A DNA stretch of 64,000 nucleotides from Acidobacteriota bacterium (GCA_003225315.1 QHZD01000024.1:105852-169851); one strand, 5' to 3'. Counted from the first letter of the stretch, positions 55,401-63,050 are shown. Made by a program: numbers and translations. The notes: generated from the letters alone by a model not told the origin.

Positions 55401-56449
55401 GCGCGGAATCTGGCGGAGGCACGCTGCACCTCACCGGCAGCGTGAATTACGCGGAGACTCCGCTTCGTTATGATGTGAGCGTGCGCACCGATCGCGTGCG
55501 TATCCGCTACCCGGAGGGCATGAGTTGGCTGGTGGGAGGATCGTTGAGGCTAACCGGAACGCCAGCAGCGGGATTACTCTCGGGACGGGTGACCATCGAC
55601 CGCGTCACTCTTACACAGGGACTGGAAGTCGCAAGCGTGCTGGTCTCGGCAAAACAAGGCATCAGCGGCCCCACGACGAGTTCGCCGTACTTGCGCAATT
55701 TGCAATTCGATGTCGAAGCGATTTCGGCGCCCGATGCGCGCATGGAATGGCCCGGCGCGCAATTGCAAGCAGACGCGAATCTCCGTGTGCGGGGAACCTG
55801 GGAGCATCCGATTCTTCTCGGACATATCCATATCCTGTCCGGGGATCTGTATTTTGCGGGCAACCGCTACCATGTTTCGCGCGGCGATTTGAATTTCTCC
55901 AACCCGTTCCGGCTTGATCCGGTCTTGAATGTGGAAGCGACCACGACCATTCAGCAATATGAGATCACGTTGAATTTCAACGGCCCGGCCAGCAAGCTCA
56001 CGCTGGCGTATCGCTCCGATCCTCCGCTTCCTGGGAACGATATCGTTACGCTGCTTGCGCTGGGGCAAACCAGTTCCGAGGCGACGACACGTAGTGGCGG
56101 AACGACTCAGAGCGGAACGGCGGGGGCTTCGGCGATTCTTTCCGAAGCGGTTTCCAGCCAATTAGGCGGGCGCCTGGAACGCTTGTTTGGGATAACACGG
56201 TTTCGTGTTGATCCAGGACTCGCAGGGGTCGGCTCGACGGGCTCCCAGCAAAGCGCTGCGTCGCGCATTACCGTCGAGCAACAGATTACGCGCAACCTCA
56301 CGATCACCTACGTTTCAAACGTGAGCTCGACGCAGCAGCAGGTCATTCAAGTGGAATACAACGTGGACCGGAACGTCTCCATTGTGGGGCTGCGGGATCA
56401 GAACGGAACTTTCGGCATCGACATAAAAATCAAAAAGCGCTTTCAATAG
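52439..56449 (+). CDS. tamB: TamB/DUF490 family translocation and assembly protein
   Basis: A 1336-residue, inner-membrane-anchored, periplasm-spanning protein. The N-terminal membrane helix (AKIILIVAGLMIFFGSG) is followed by an AsmA-like start and a long beta-rich, repetitive stretch that folds as a hydrophobic groove in known members; the conserved TamB domain occupies about the last 330 residues (LHLTGSVNY, GSLRLTGTPAAGLLSGRVTI, LLGHIHILSGDLYFAGNRY, GPASKLTLAYRSDPPL). It ends with KKRFQ. Such proteins are thought to carry lipids or help insert outer-membrane proteins together with TamA. The operon with Omp85 and SurA-like genes supports this. GTG start. Confidence 0.92.
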   Translation: MTRDTRRRKWRWLRHVAWVLGAKIILIVAGLMIFFGSGAGNPLLTRLLVSRLEQMTGGNVELHSLSIRWFALRATIKGLVIHGKEPAGTEPLFTAEEVQASLRVDSFWGRRISLSELVVQKPHAHILVEKNGNTNVPTPRRTSTVNKPLRDSLFGLRIRRLVLTDGWVLYNDTKTPIAVHGEDLRFDLDAGGTMERPLYLGNLDWQTLQFTSKRYAPLPVGVSAKFTLWPDGFTLEQGVLSAGHSHLDAQAEMNNFSNPQWSFRYRGWVELVDFRETLREPTVPTGRVDLRGEGRFTMDQFKGSGSYSGQNIALPYDVFHATGLTSTGSYQIDNRGLEVPDFYVGVSGGKVTGRVTMRFDGAQFRAVTHVQDVRLAGVLPSIEHRDFPIDELHWDARMTADTVETWSGPFRHFEISVNTVWENPEQPAPHHQPVNAAWKFRYRYDPSILTIESGEFETPSSRGTIDGVLAPQNTMINLRFDTGSLEIYRDFINGLRGAKPGSTEAAKEISGSARWDGKILGPSSSPTFQGHLRGERARYDGYFVDFVEGDLTYSPSEFTLERGHARSGNMETDIEGSLSLTKWSFLPANGWTAEANLEKVPAETLEQVLGMTLPVTGSLTGQFHGRGTRAQPTVTGLFDLADGKLYGISFNRLRGQLNISPGEVRIADAELRFFPPGKESGRGAGIITGSFGYRSKDETISADLVGAALPLENFEKLQSARLPVGGQVTFRLRASGALKTPLGEGTFRVVDLRVGQVIVGSFNGNLTSDSRTAHLELGSAMTTGEISGGYTLGLAEPYALSGKVSIKNIDLDPFLLAALHVKEFSGHANADGDISVNGSLNQPQSIIVDANFSRLTMNYANVRLENTGPVHFRSTKDSLEINPVTLRGTDTNLQIAGSVQFAGERTVGLRLNGALDLRLISGYVPNLDARGPAQINASFEGTLDHPRITGRIHIENAFARAADFPTGLNAIQGDVVFDATRLYFENMSAESGGGTLHLTGSVNYAETPLRYDVSVRTDRVRIRYPEGMSWLVGGSLRLTGTPAAGLLSGRVTIDRVTLTQGLEVASVLVSAKQGISGPTTSSPYLRNLQFDVEAISAPDARMEWPGAQLQADANLRVRGTWEHPILLGHIHILSGDLYFAGNRYHVSRGDLNFSNPFRLDPVLNVEATTTIQQYEITLNFNGPASKLTLAYRSDPPLPGNDIVTLLALGQTSSEATTRSGGTTQSGTAGASAILSEAVSSQLGGRLERLFGITRFRVDPGLAGVGSTGSQQSAASRITVEQQITRNLTITYVSNVSSTQQQVIQVEYNVDRNVSIVGLRDQNGTFGIDIKIKKRFQ

Positions 56450-56462
56450 TCTGAAAGCGCTT
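56435..56462. terminator. Bidirectional terminator overlapping the tamB stop
   Basis: AAGCGCTTTCA-atagtc-TGAAAGCGCTT, a perfect 11-bp stem that includes the tamB TAG in its loop. On the minus strand it is followed by TTTGATTTTT, so it is the likely terminator of the minus-strand DUF2059 gene as well. Confidence 0.8.
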
Positions 56463-56480
56463 GTCGAGTTGCAAATCGCG

Positions 56481-57155
56481 TTATTGAGGATCTTGCTGTT
56501 GCGTAGCTACCTGCTGCGATGATTGCCCTTGTCCGCGCTGTTGGCCACGGCGCTGCCAGCGGCCCTGGCCCTGACCGTTCCCGAGCCGCGCCGTCTGCCC
56601 AATTTCTGGATTCTGCTGTTTTAATTCAGCAAGCGCATCCTTGGAAGCCTTCATGCTCGCTGCGCGGATCGCTGCTTGGCTTTCACGGCCGATCTTGGGC
56701 ATCTCCGCGGCGACTTTCTGTCCCAGCGGCGAACCGTAAAACTGCAATAGCCCCTTGATTTCGTCGTCCGTAAAATGCTTGTCGTAGAGCACCACCAGTT
56801 GATTCGTTACCTGGTCCACATCGAATTTCTTTTGGTAGCTGGTAGCGAAAGCATCTACAAATGCTTGCCCCTTGTCGTTGTTAGGCACGGTGGCAAGAAG
56901 CTTTTCCCGGGATTGCTCAATGGCAGCGTTCCCACCGTCCTGCACGATGTCTTTCGCGCCGACCAGCTCCATCAACGAACGAATGTCCGCTTCTTTCACC
57001 GGGTCAATGGAGGGATTTGCCTGGGCCGAGGCCGCGTTGCCTTGCGCCGAGTTCGCGCCTGGCCTCGAGGCCTGCACAGAATTCTGAGACGCACCCTGAA
57101 TCACCAGGAAAAATGTGCCGATGTAAATAAGGACCAATGCCAGGACCGCTTTCAT
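56481..57155 (-). CDS. Exported DUF2059-domain protein
   Basis: A 224-residue exported protein. GGAGGAAG precedes ATG 57155, and a signal peptide (ALVLIYIGTFFLVIQGAS) follows. The helical DUF2059 domain spans residues about 70-170 (IRSLMELVGAKDI, FVDAFATSYQKKF, LVVLYDKHFTDDEIKGLLQF, YGSPLGQKVAAEMP). The tail of about 45 residues is Gln/Gly/Arg-rich. DUF2059 proteins are common in diderms and of unknown role. Convergent with tamB, sharing the terminator. Confidence 0.85.
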   Translation of the reverse strand: MKAVLALVLIYIGTFFLVIQGASQNSVQASRPGANSAQGNAASAQANPSIDPVKEADIRSLMELVGAKDIVQDGGNAAIEQSREKLLATVPNNDKGQAFVDAFATSYQKKFDVDQVTNQLVVLYDKHFTDDEIKGLLQFYGSPLGQKVAAEMPKIGRESQAAIRAASMKASKDALAELKQQNPEIGQTARLGNGQGQGRWQRRGQQRGQGQSSQQVATQQQDPQ

Positions 57156-57307
57156 GACTTCCTCCGGGGCTCCGCTGGGGGTTCGCGCCACGCCAACGAT
57201 TTTAGAAAGCGGCCTGGAGCGGCGCGACTAGATCGCGGGACAGTTGTGCCGCGCCGTTTACTGGCCCGACGTTCAGGTCCGAGTACAGGTAGTGAATTTC
57301 TGTTACG

Positions 57308-58798
57308 ATGCCCGCCATGCAAAAAATGGAAACGCAAACGGGCGCAGTCCTGGCAGCGCCTGATTCCGCTGGGATTGTTGAACGTGAAGCGGGACTTCAC
57401 CAGGACCTCTCCCCTCGGCAAGTCGCCATGATTGGGCTGGGCAGCGCCATCGGAACGGGACTGTTTCTCGGGAGCGCCATATCCGTGAAGCTGGCTGGCC
57501 CGGCGGTGATACTGAGCTTTGTCGGTGGAGCGTGCATCGCGTTGACGATGATGTGGGCGCTGGCGGAGATGACCGCGGCGCATCCGGCGGCAGGATCGTT
57601 CGGACTCTACGCGGAGATGTACCTGCATCCGTGGGCGGGATTTGCGGTCCGTCTCACATACTGGTTTTGCATGATGGTGGTGGTCGGCAGCGAAGTCGTG
57701 GCCGCGTCGATTTATTGCAAATTATGGTTTCCAGGAACTCCTTCGTGGGTTTGGATCGGATTGTTCTCGCTTGTGATTCTCTACGTCAATTCCGCGAGCA
57801 TTGGAAATCTTGGAACATTCGAATACTGGCTTTCGATGATCAAGGTAGTGACCATCGTTGCGTTTCTGATTCTGGGGAGTGCGTTGCTGTTCGGCGTGGG
57901 ATTTCCAAAAGTTGGCCTGGCAAATTACACGGCTCATGGAGGTTTCCTTCCGAACGGATGGAAGGGTGTCGGACTGGGTGTCATCTTGGGGCTTTTCAGT
58001 TTTTTTGGAATTGAAGTTGTCGGAAGCGCGGCCGGAGAAGCGGCTGATCCAAAAGTGGCGGTTCCTAAGGCACTTCGTAGGACACTGATTGTGCTGGTGT
58101 TGTTTTATGTTGTTGGGCTCGCACTGGTAGTCGGCATTGTCCCGTGGACTCAGATCGAACTCGTCAAAAGTCCTTTCGTCCACGTTTTTCAGAGTGTGGG
58201 TATTCCTGCTGCGAGCCACATCATGAATTTCGTGGTGCTGACGGCGGCGCTTTCCAGCGCCGTTGCCAATTTGTATTTCGCGGGGCGGCTGGCTTTTTCG
58301 CTCGCGCGTGGCGGCTATCTTCCCGCGGCGCTTGGGCGATTAAGCGGGAAGAACATGCCGGTAGTTGCGGTGCTGGCTTCTGCGGGGGGAATGGCCGCAG
58401 CACTCGTTTTGTCAGAGTACTTTAAGGATTCACTTTTCGTTTTCATGATCGGCCTCAGCTCGTTTGGAGCACTGTTCGCCTGGTTGATAACACTCTTGAC
58501 TCATCTGGCGTTCCGGCGCTTTCACAAACGGCAAGCAATACCGTATCTTCAGCTGGGGCCTCCTGGACCCTGGGCTTCGCTCATCGGGCTGGGCGGAGTC
58601 GTAGCAGTCTTGATCTCAACCTGGTGGGTTCCGGGATTCCGAATCACTTTGCAATCCGGTGTGCCCTGGCTGGCGCTTATTACACTGTGGTATTGGATGT
58701 GGTCACGCGCGAATCGGAGTAAGGCGGCTTCGAGCGGTTCCGAAGAAGTTGCTACAATCGCTCCCATTCCTCCAAGGAAATATCGCGGCCCAGGATAA
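57308..58798 (+). CDS. Amino-acid permease (APC family)
   Basis: A 496-residue inner-membrane protein with about 12 membrane helices. The first carries IGLGSAIGTGLFLG, the substrate-binding Gly-rich turn of AAT-type permeases; GFFGIEVVGSAAGE-like residues appear in helix 6 (FSFFGIEVVGSAAGEAADP). About 35 polar N-terminal residues precede it. It imports a neutral or aromatic amino acid, the exact one not predictable. It ends convergently with hicA, overlapping its coding region by 47 bp. Confidence 0.9.
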   Translation: MPAMQKMETQTGAVLAAPDSAGIVEREAGLHQDLSPRQVAMIGLGSAIGTGLFLGSAISVKLAGPAVILSFVGGACIALTMMWALAEMTAAHPAAGSFGLYAEMYLHPWAGFAVRLTYWFCMMVVVGSEVVAASIYCKLWFPGTPSWVWIGLFSLVILYVNSASIGNLGTFEYWLSMIKVVTIVAFLILGSALLFGVGFPKVGLANYTAHGGFLPNGWKGVGLGVILGLFSFFGIEVVGSAAGEAADPKVAVPKALRRTLIVLVLFYVVGLALVVGIVPWTQIELVKSPFVHVFQSVGIPAASHIMNFVVLTAALSSAVANLYFAGRLAFSLARGGYLPAALGRLSGKNMPVVAVLASAGGMAAALVLSEYFKDSLFVFMIGLSSFGALFAWLITLLTHLAFRRFHKRQAIPYLQLGPPGPWASLIGLGGVVAVLISTWWVPGFRITLQSGVPWLALITLWYWMWSRANRSKAASSGSEEVATIAPIPPRKYRGPG

Positions 58799-58982
58799 AG
58801 CCGGCCTCGCGAAGCATCATTCGGAGTTGTGGGACGGAGTATTCTTCGTTGGAGGGAATTGTCAGGCGATTCTCATTTTGAATCAAAAATTGATGGCGGG
58901 CGCCCGAGAACGGACCATCGAAACCGAGAACACGCAGACGGCGGATGAACTCGCGACGCTTACAAGGAATCCACCGGCTCAC
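58752..58982 (-). CDS. hicA: HicA-type mRNA interferase toxin
   Basis: A 76-residue toxin. CKRREFIRRLRVLGFDGPFS leads to GARHQFLIQ with the catalytic His30, and LTIPSNEEYSVPQLRMMLREA matches the HicA fold (a double-stranded-RNA-binding-like domain that cleaves mRNA). The gene starts with GTG at 58982, overlapping the preceding hicB by 23 bp. Antitoxin-first order is the reverse of the commonest hicAB. The 3' end overlaps the convergent permease gene by 47 bp. Confidence 0.82.
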   Translation of the reverse strand: MSRWIPCKRREFIRRLRVLGFDGPFSGARHQFLIQNENRLTIPSNEEYSVPQLRMMLREAGFILGRDISLEEWERL

Positions 58983-59232
58983 GCGCGGGTTCCTTATTCA
59001 AGTCAATATTCCCGATGACCGGCAGACGATGGCGGAGTTTGAGGCCGACAAGAACCCAATCCTCAAGTGTGGACCGGAGTTCCTCTTCACATACTTTGAG
59101 CGTCTGGGCAAAGGAAAGTACGCCTGGGCACGAGGGAATACGGCCTGAGAAGGTATTGTCCTCAAGCTTATCGTACAGTGCCTGGCTCATGGCCAGCTCA
59201 ACGTACTCACTCAAGACATATCGTTTGCCCAC
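58960..59232 (-). CDS. hicB: HicB-type antitoxin
   Basis: A 90-residue protein. GTG 59232 follows AGAGG by six bases and is favoured over TTG 59238. The HicB partial RNase-H-like fold is seen in FSGRIPSCPGVLSFAQTL, the usual GxIPxxPGVxAxGxT, followed by EEELRSTLEDWVLVGL. No separate DNA-binding domain is attached, so autoregulation may involve the toxin or be absent. It protects against hicA directly downstream. Acts in the cytoplasm. Confidence 0.8.
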   Translation of the reverse strand: MGKRYVLSEYVELAMSQALYDKLEDNTFSGRIPSCPGVLSFAQTLKVCEEELRSTLEDWVLVGLKLRHRLPVIGNIDLNKEPAREPVDSL

Positions 59233-59249
59233 AGACAACCTCTGGCTGC

Positions 59250-59255
59250 ATTATA
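59250..59255 (-). promoter_or_regulatory. -10 element of the hicBA promoter
   Basis: TATAAT on the minus strand, 18 bp upstream of the hicB GTG, so the leader would be only about 10 bases. No strong -35 is evident (GAAACC at best). Confidence 0.5.
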
Positions 59256-59306
59256 CAGGCTAAACTTGGTTTCGCAGCATCTGGGGCAAAGCAAGTGGCG
59301 GCTGAT

Positions 59307-60491
59307 ATGGATCCACTCTTGAAATGGCGCGGGGAATTTCCGATCCTGGACCGCACCACGTACATGATCAGCAATTCATTGGGCGCGATGCCTCGCGGTG
59401 TCTACGAGGGCTTGCGATCCTATGCGGATTCCTGGGGGGAACGCGGGGTGCGCGCATGGGAAGAGGGCTGGTGGGACATGGCGGTGCGCATTGGCGATAG
59501 GATCGCACCGCTAATCGGAGCGGGCCCGGGCGAAATTTCGCTGCACCAGAATGTGACGCTTACCCAGGCGGTAATTTCGTCTTGCTTTGATTTCCGCGGG
59601 CCGCGCAGCAAAATCGTGATGGTCGAGCTGGAGTTTCCTTCGATTCAGTATTTTTATCACGAGCAACGGCGGCTGGGCGCCCGCGTCGAAGTCATTGCGA
59701 CTCCGGACCATATACGAATTGATTTGGATAAGCTGCTCGCGGCCATCGACGAAACGACGCTCCTCGTGCCGATTTCGCAAGTTCTTTTCCGCAGCTCTTA
59801 CATTGTGGACGCGCGCGCGATTGTGGAACGCGCGCATCGCGTCGGGGCCCACGTGATTCTTGATGCATTTCAGGCAGCAGGAACGATCCCTCTCAATGTG
59901 CGTGGTCTTGGTGTTGATTTTGCGGTCGGCGGCGTCCTGAAGTGGCTCTGCGGAGGACCCGGCGTCGCTTACCTTTACGTCCGCGAAGATTTGCGCTCCA
60001 AGCTCCGCCCCGCGCTCACGGGATGGATGGCGCATCGCAATCCTTTTGCGTTTGAAACCGGTGCGATCGATCCGCGCGACGATTCTTTTCGCTATTTGAA
60101 TGGCACTCCGCATATTCCCGCGCTCTATGCGTGCCAACCCGGACTGGAGATTCTCGACAAGATTGGCATTGCTGCAATTCGCGAGAAATCTATGCGCATG
60201 ACCGCGCGTCTCATCGAAGGCGCCCAATCTCGCGGCTGGCGCGTGAACACCCCGGAGAATCCCGTGGAGCGCGCGGGGACAGTTTCGGTCGAGTGCCCGC
60301 ATGCTAATGAGGTTTGCCGTGAACTCCTCGCGCGGGACATCCTCGTCGACTACCGTCCCAAAGCTGGCGTGCGCATCTCGCCGCATTTCTACAATCGCGA
60401 AGATGAATGTGATTTTACGCTCGCGCAAATCGAAGAGATCCTGAAAACAGGCGCATGGGAAAAACATGCTGCGGCGGTTACGCATGCTTGA
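59307..60491 (+). CDS. Kynureninase-like class V aminotransferase-fold enzyme
   Basis: A 394-residue PLP enzyme. The opening WRGEFPILDRTTYMISNSLG with NSLGAMP is kynureninase-like. LILDAFQAAGTIPLNV-type residues hold the Asp that binds the pyridine, and VGGVLKWLCGGPGVAYLYV carries the Schiff-base Lys. Kynureninase cleaves kynurenine to anthranilate and alanine. No other tryptophan-degradation genes adjoin, so a related desulfurase- or decarboxylase-like activity is possible. ATG 59307 is chosen; an upstream frame to 59178 overlaps hicB. It is the first of three closely packed genes. Confidence 0.75.
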   Translation: MDPLLKWRGEFPILDRTTYMISNSLGAMPRGVYEGLRSYADSWGERGVRAWEEGWWDMAVRIGDRIAPLIGAGPGEISLHQNVTLTQAVISSCFDFRGPRSKIVMVELEFPSIQYFYHEQRRLGARVEVIATPDHIRIDLDKLLAAIDETTLLVPISQVLFRSSYIVDARAIVERAHRVGAHVILDAFQAAGTIPLNVRGLGVDFAVGGVLKWLCGGPGVAYLYVREDLRSKLRPALTGWMAHRNPFAFETGAIDPRDDSFRYLNGTPHIPALYACQPGLEILDKIGIAAIREKSMRMTARLIEGAQSRGWRVNTPENPVERAGTVSVECPHANEVCRELLARDILVDYRPKAGVRISPHFYNREDECDFTLAQIEEILKTGAWEKHAAAVTHA

Positions 60492-61143
60492 AAAGAAAGA
60501 ATACGCGGCACGGCGCGCGGAAATGATTGAAAAACAGTTGCGGCGGCGCGGCGTCATTGATCCCGTTGTGCTCGCGGCGATGGCGTCGGTGCCGCGGCAC
60601 GAATTTGTTCCCGACGAAGTGCGTTCGCACGCGTATGATGACCTTCCTTTGCCCATCGGGGGCGGACAAACCATTTCGCAACCTTATATCGTCGCGGCCA
60701 TGACCGCTGCGCTGCATTTGCAGCCAGCGGACCGCGTTCTGGAAATCGGTACAGGCTGTGGTTATCAAGCCGCGCTGCTTTCGCGTTTGGCCAGGGAAGT
60801 TTTCTCCATCGAGCGGCGGCCAGAGCTTGCTTCGAGCGCTGCGGCCAAGCTGACTCAGCTTGGCTACTCCAATGCGCACGTGCATTGCGGGGACGGCACG
60901 CTTGGGTTGGCGGAACTTGCTCCTTTCAACGCCATCCTCGTTGCCGCTGCCGCTCCCGCCGTTCCGAAACCGCTCCTCGCCCAGCTTGCCGAAGGGGGCC
61001 GGCTGATTCTTCCCGTGGGAGGCGCGGAACATCAGGAGTTGCAACTCATTGAAAAGCGCGGTGATGCTTTCCCCACCAGGATGCTGGAAGGCTGCCGATT
61101 TGTGCCTCTTGTCGGCTACCATGGGTGGCAGGAATCTTCCTGA
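60484..61143 (+). CDS. pcm: Protein-L-isoaspartate O-methyltransferase
   Basis: A 219-residue SAM-dependent methyltransferase that repairs isoaspartyl damage in proteins. SRFVP-type residues appear as VPRHEFVPDEV, the SAM loop is VLEIGTGCGYQAALL, and GDGTLGLAELAPFNAILV follows. The AYDDLPLPIGGGQTISQPYI segment is family-specific. ATG 60484 overlaps the kynureninase-like stop; an upstream ATG at 60466 is also possible. It ends two bases before the glycosyltransferase. Confidence 0.94.
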   Translation: MLEKKEYAARRAEMIEKQLRRRGVIDPVVLAAMASVPRHEFVPDEVRSHAYDDLPLPIGGGQTISQPYIVAAMTAALHLQPADRVLEIGTGCGYQAALLSRLAREVFSIERRPELASSAAAKLTQLGYSNAHVHCGDGTLGLAELAPFNAILVAAAAPAVPKPLLAQLAEGGRLILPVGGAEHQELQLIEKRGDAFPTRMLEGCRFVPLVGYHGWQESS

Positions 61144-61145
61144 CG

Positions 61146-61886
61146 ATGAGCGCAGCAGTTTCCGACCTCTCCATCATCATTCCCTCCTACAACGAAGAAT
61201 CGCGCCTTCCAGCCACGCTGGAGCGCATTGCCGAATACCTTGCGGACTCCGGGATCAAAGCGGAAGTTCTGGTCGTGGATGACGGCTCGAAAGATGGCAC
61301 GGCTGCGGTGGCTGAATATTTTTGCATCAAGATTCCCACACTGCGCGTGATTTCGAACGGTGCTAATCGGGGCAAGGGCTACAGCGTCCGGCACGGCATG
61401 CAGGAAGCGCGTGGCCGCATCGCTCTTTTCACCGACGCGGATCTTTCCGCACCGATCGAGGAAGCCGGGAAACTGATTGACGCACTGGAAACCTTTGACG
61501 TAGCGATTGGCTCCCGTGCGATGGACCGCAGCCTGATCAGCGTACACGAGTCTCCTTTCCGCGAATTCGCGGGAATCATTTTCAATAAGATTGTGCGAAT
61601 CATCCTGTGGCTGCCGTTTGTCGATACCCAGTGCGGCTTCAAGGCCTTCCGCCGCGAACGCTGCGGTATCATCTTCGAACAGCAAAGGATCGAGCGATTC
61701 GGATTCGACCCGGAGTTACTGTACCTCGCGCGGCATCATGGGCTGCGAGCGGTGGAGATTCCCGTGCGCTGGGGACATTCTCCCGCGACGAAAGTAAGCA
61801 TGCTGCGCGACAGCATCCAGATGTTCATTGACGTATTCACGATCCGGTGGAATTCGCTGAGAGGGAGATATCCGCAGAAAACGTGA
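61146..61886 (+). CDS. Family 2 glycosyltransferase (polyprenyl-phosphate type)
   Basis: A 246-residue GT-A enzyme: LSIIIPSYNEESRLPATLE, then VVDDGSKDGTA and the metal-binding FTDADLSAP (DxD). GIIFNKIVRIILWLPFVDTQ and CGFKAFRRE, GFDPELLYLARHHG fit dolichyl/undecaprenyl-phosphate sugar synthases (DPM1/GtrB/YkcC relatives). No membrane helices follow, so it is the soluble type. It probably makes a lipid-linked sugar; uppS two genes on supplies the polyprenyl chain. ATG 61146. Confidence 0.85.
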   Translation: MSAAVSDLSIIIPSYNEESRLPATLERIAEYLADSGIKAEVLVVDDGSKDGTAAVAEYFCIKIPTLRVISNGANRGKGYSVRHGMQEARGRIALFTDADLSAPIEEAGKLIDALETFDVAIGSRAMDRSLISVHESPFREFAGIIFNKIVRIILWLPFVDTQCGFKAFRRERCGIIFEQQRIERFGFDPELLYLARHHGLRAVEIPVRWGHSPATKVSMLRDSIQMFIDVFTIRWNSLRGRYPQKT

Positions 61887-61899
61887 GTTTCCAGAATCA

Positions 61900-61916
61900 A
61901 CTTTGCAATATAAAGT
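61900..61916. promoter_or_regulatory. 17-bp operator candidate (copy 1)
   Basis: ACTTT-GCAATAT-AAAGT, a dyad just upstream of TTGACA (61919-61924) and TAGATT (61943-61948; 18-bp spacer). The ATG at 61956 follows almost directly, so the mRNA may be nearly leaderless. A similar 17-mer lies before uppS. Confidence 0.6.
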
Positions 61917-61955
61917 ACTTGACAAGCCCTGCCCCTTTGCAGTAGATTACCGGCT

Positions 61956-62570
61956 ATGGCGAACCTCGGTCCACTTCGCTCTCCGCAACGCGAGCCTATC
62001 CCTATCGACGCTCGCGCGGCCGATCATCTTCGCTACATCCGCGAAACCATGGAGAGCGCCGCCGAATTTACGGCCGTGCCCGGCTGGGGCGGCGTGGCGA
62101 TGGGAGTCACCGCACTGGTGGCCGCGTTTGCTGCTTCACGGCAGACCACGCCGCGCGCCTGGCTAGCCGTCTGGCTGATCGAAGCCTTCGTCGCCGTGGC
62201 CATTGCGGCGCCCGCTGCCGCCACCAAAGCGCACCGTGCCAACTCCGCGCTCTTCTCTGGGCCCGGCCGCAAGTTTCTCCTTAGCTTTGCACCGCCGATT
62301 GTCGTTGGCGGGCTTTTGACCTTCGCACTTTTTAACGCCGGCATCCTTGCGGCCCTGCCGGGTGTTTGGCTTTTGCTGTATGGGACCGCCATTGTGACAG
62401 GCGGGGCATTTTCCGTGCGAGTTGTGCCGGTGATGGGTTTGTGCTTGATGTCGCTAGGCGGCGCCGCGCTTTTCGCTCCCGCAAGGTTGGGAGATGCATT
62501 CATGGCCGCGGGCTTTGGCGTGGTGCAAATTGGTTTTGGTTGGTGGATCGCACGGCATTATGGAGGCTAG
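61956..62570 (+). CDS. Membrane protein paired with a winged-helix regulator
   Basis: A 204-residue protein with about five membrane helices (VAMGVTALVAAFAAS, WLIEAFVAVAIAAPAA, IVVGGLLTFALFNAGILAA, GLCLMSLGGAALFAP, AAGFGVVQIGFGWWIA). It has no transporter or enzyme motif. The start ATG 61956 has no Shine-Dalgarno and sits just behind a -10 element, pointing to leaderless translation. Eleven bases separate it from the regulator gene. Such pairs are common in acidobacteria; the regulator may sense a signal through this protein. Inference only. Confidence 0.72.
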   Translation: MANLGPLRSPQREPIPIDARAADHLRYIRETMESAAEFTAVPGWGGVAMGVTALVAAFAASRQTTPRAWLAVWLIEAFVAVAIAAPAAATKAHRANSALFSGPGRKFLLSFAPPIVVGGLLTFALFNAGILAALPGVWLLLYGTAIVTGGAFSVRVVPVMGLCLMSLGGAALFAPARLGDAFMAAGFGVVQIGFGWWIARHYGG

Positions 62571-62581
62571 CAGGAAATCGC

Positions 62582-62974
62582 ATGGTTAAGTCGTCTGCAG
62601 CGCGTCAAGAGCGTTTACAGCGGTCTCGCGAGCGGGATCCTTCGCTGGAGGCTATCCGGAATCCAGCGCAGGAAGCCGTGCCGGCGGATCTGGACTGGCT
62701 GATTCACGAGCGGATACGGCTGGGGATCGTCAGCGCGCTAGCGGTGAACCGCTCGCTGACCTTCAACGAACTGAAAGCGCTGCTGAAGACCACGGACGGC
62801 AACCTGAGCGTTCACGCGCGCAAACTGGAAGAGGCAGATTACATCGTGTGCACGAAATCGTTCGACGGCCGCTTGCCAAAAACGGAATACCGCTTGACGG
62901 CAGCGGGGCGGCGGGCGCTGGAGCGTTACCTGAATCATATGGAAGCGCTTATTCGCGCGACGCGCGAAGGCTAA
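62582..62974 (+). CDS. Winged-helix transcriptional regulator (MarR/HTH_34-like)
   Basis: A 130-residue protein. LDWLIHERIRLGIVSALAVN, then LTFNELKALLKTTDGNLSVH, and ARKLEEADYIVCTKSFDGRL form the helix-turn-helix and wing, followed by TEYRLTAAGRRALERY. These single-domain regulators act as dimers on short dyads. Two copies of a 17-bp dyad, before the partner membrane gene and before uppS, are candidate binding sites. The N-terminal 35 residues are basic and probably disordered. ATG 62582 is chosen. Confidence 0.85.
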   Translation: MVKSSAARQERLQRSRERDPSLEAIRNPAQEAVPADLDWLIHERIRLGIVSALAVNRSLTFNELKALLKTTDGNLSVHARKLEEADYIVCTKSFDGRLPKTEYRLTAAGRRALERYLNHMEALIRATREG

Positions 62975-62997
62975 ACGGCAAAATTTTTTGGCTGTAT

Positions 62998-63014
62998 ACT
63001 TTGCAGTGCAGAGT
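62998..63014. promoter_or_regulatory. 17-bp operator candidate (copy 2), upstream of uppS
   Basis: ACTTTGCAGTGCAGAGT shares ACTTTGCA with copy 1 at 61900-61916 and keeps its length and dyad form. It lies 37 bp upstream of the uppS start, right after the regulator stop (62974). Confidence 0.55.
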
Positions 63015-63050
63015 AGTTTGCATCGCTTGTCCCCGCGGCGGAGAAAGAAC

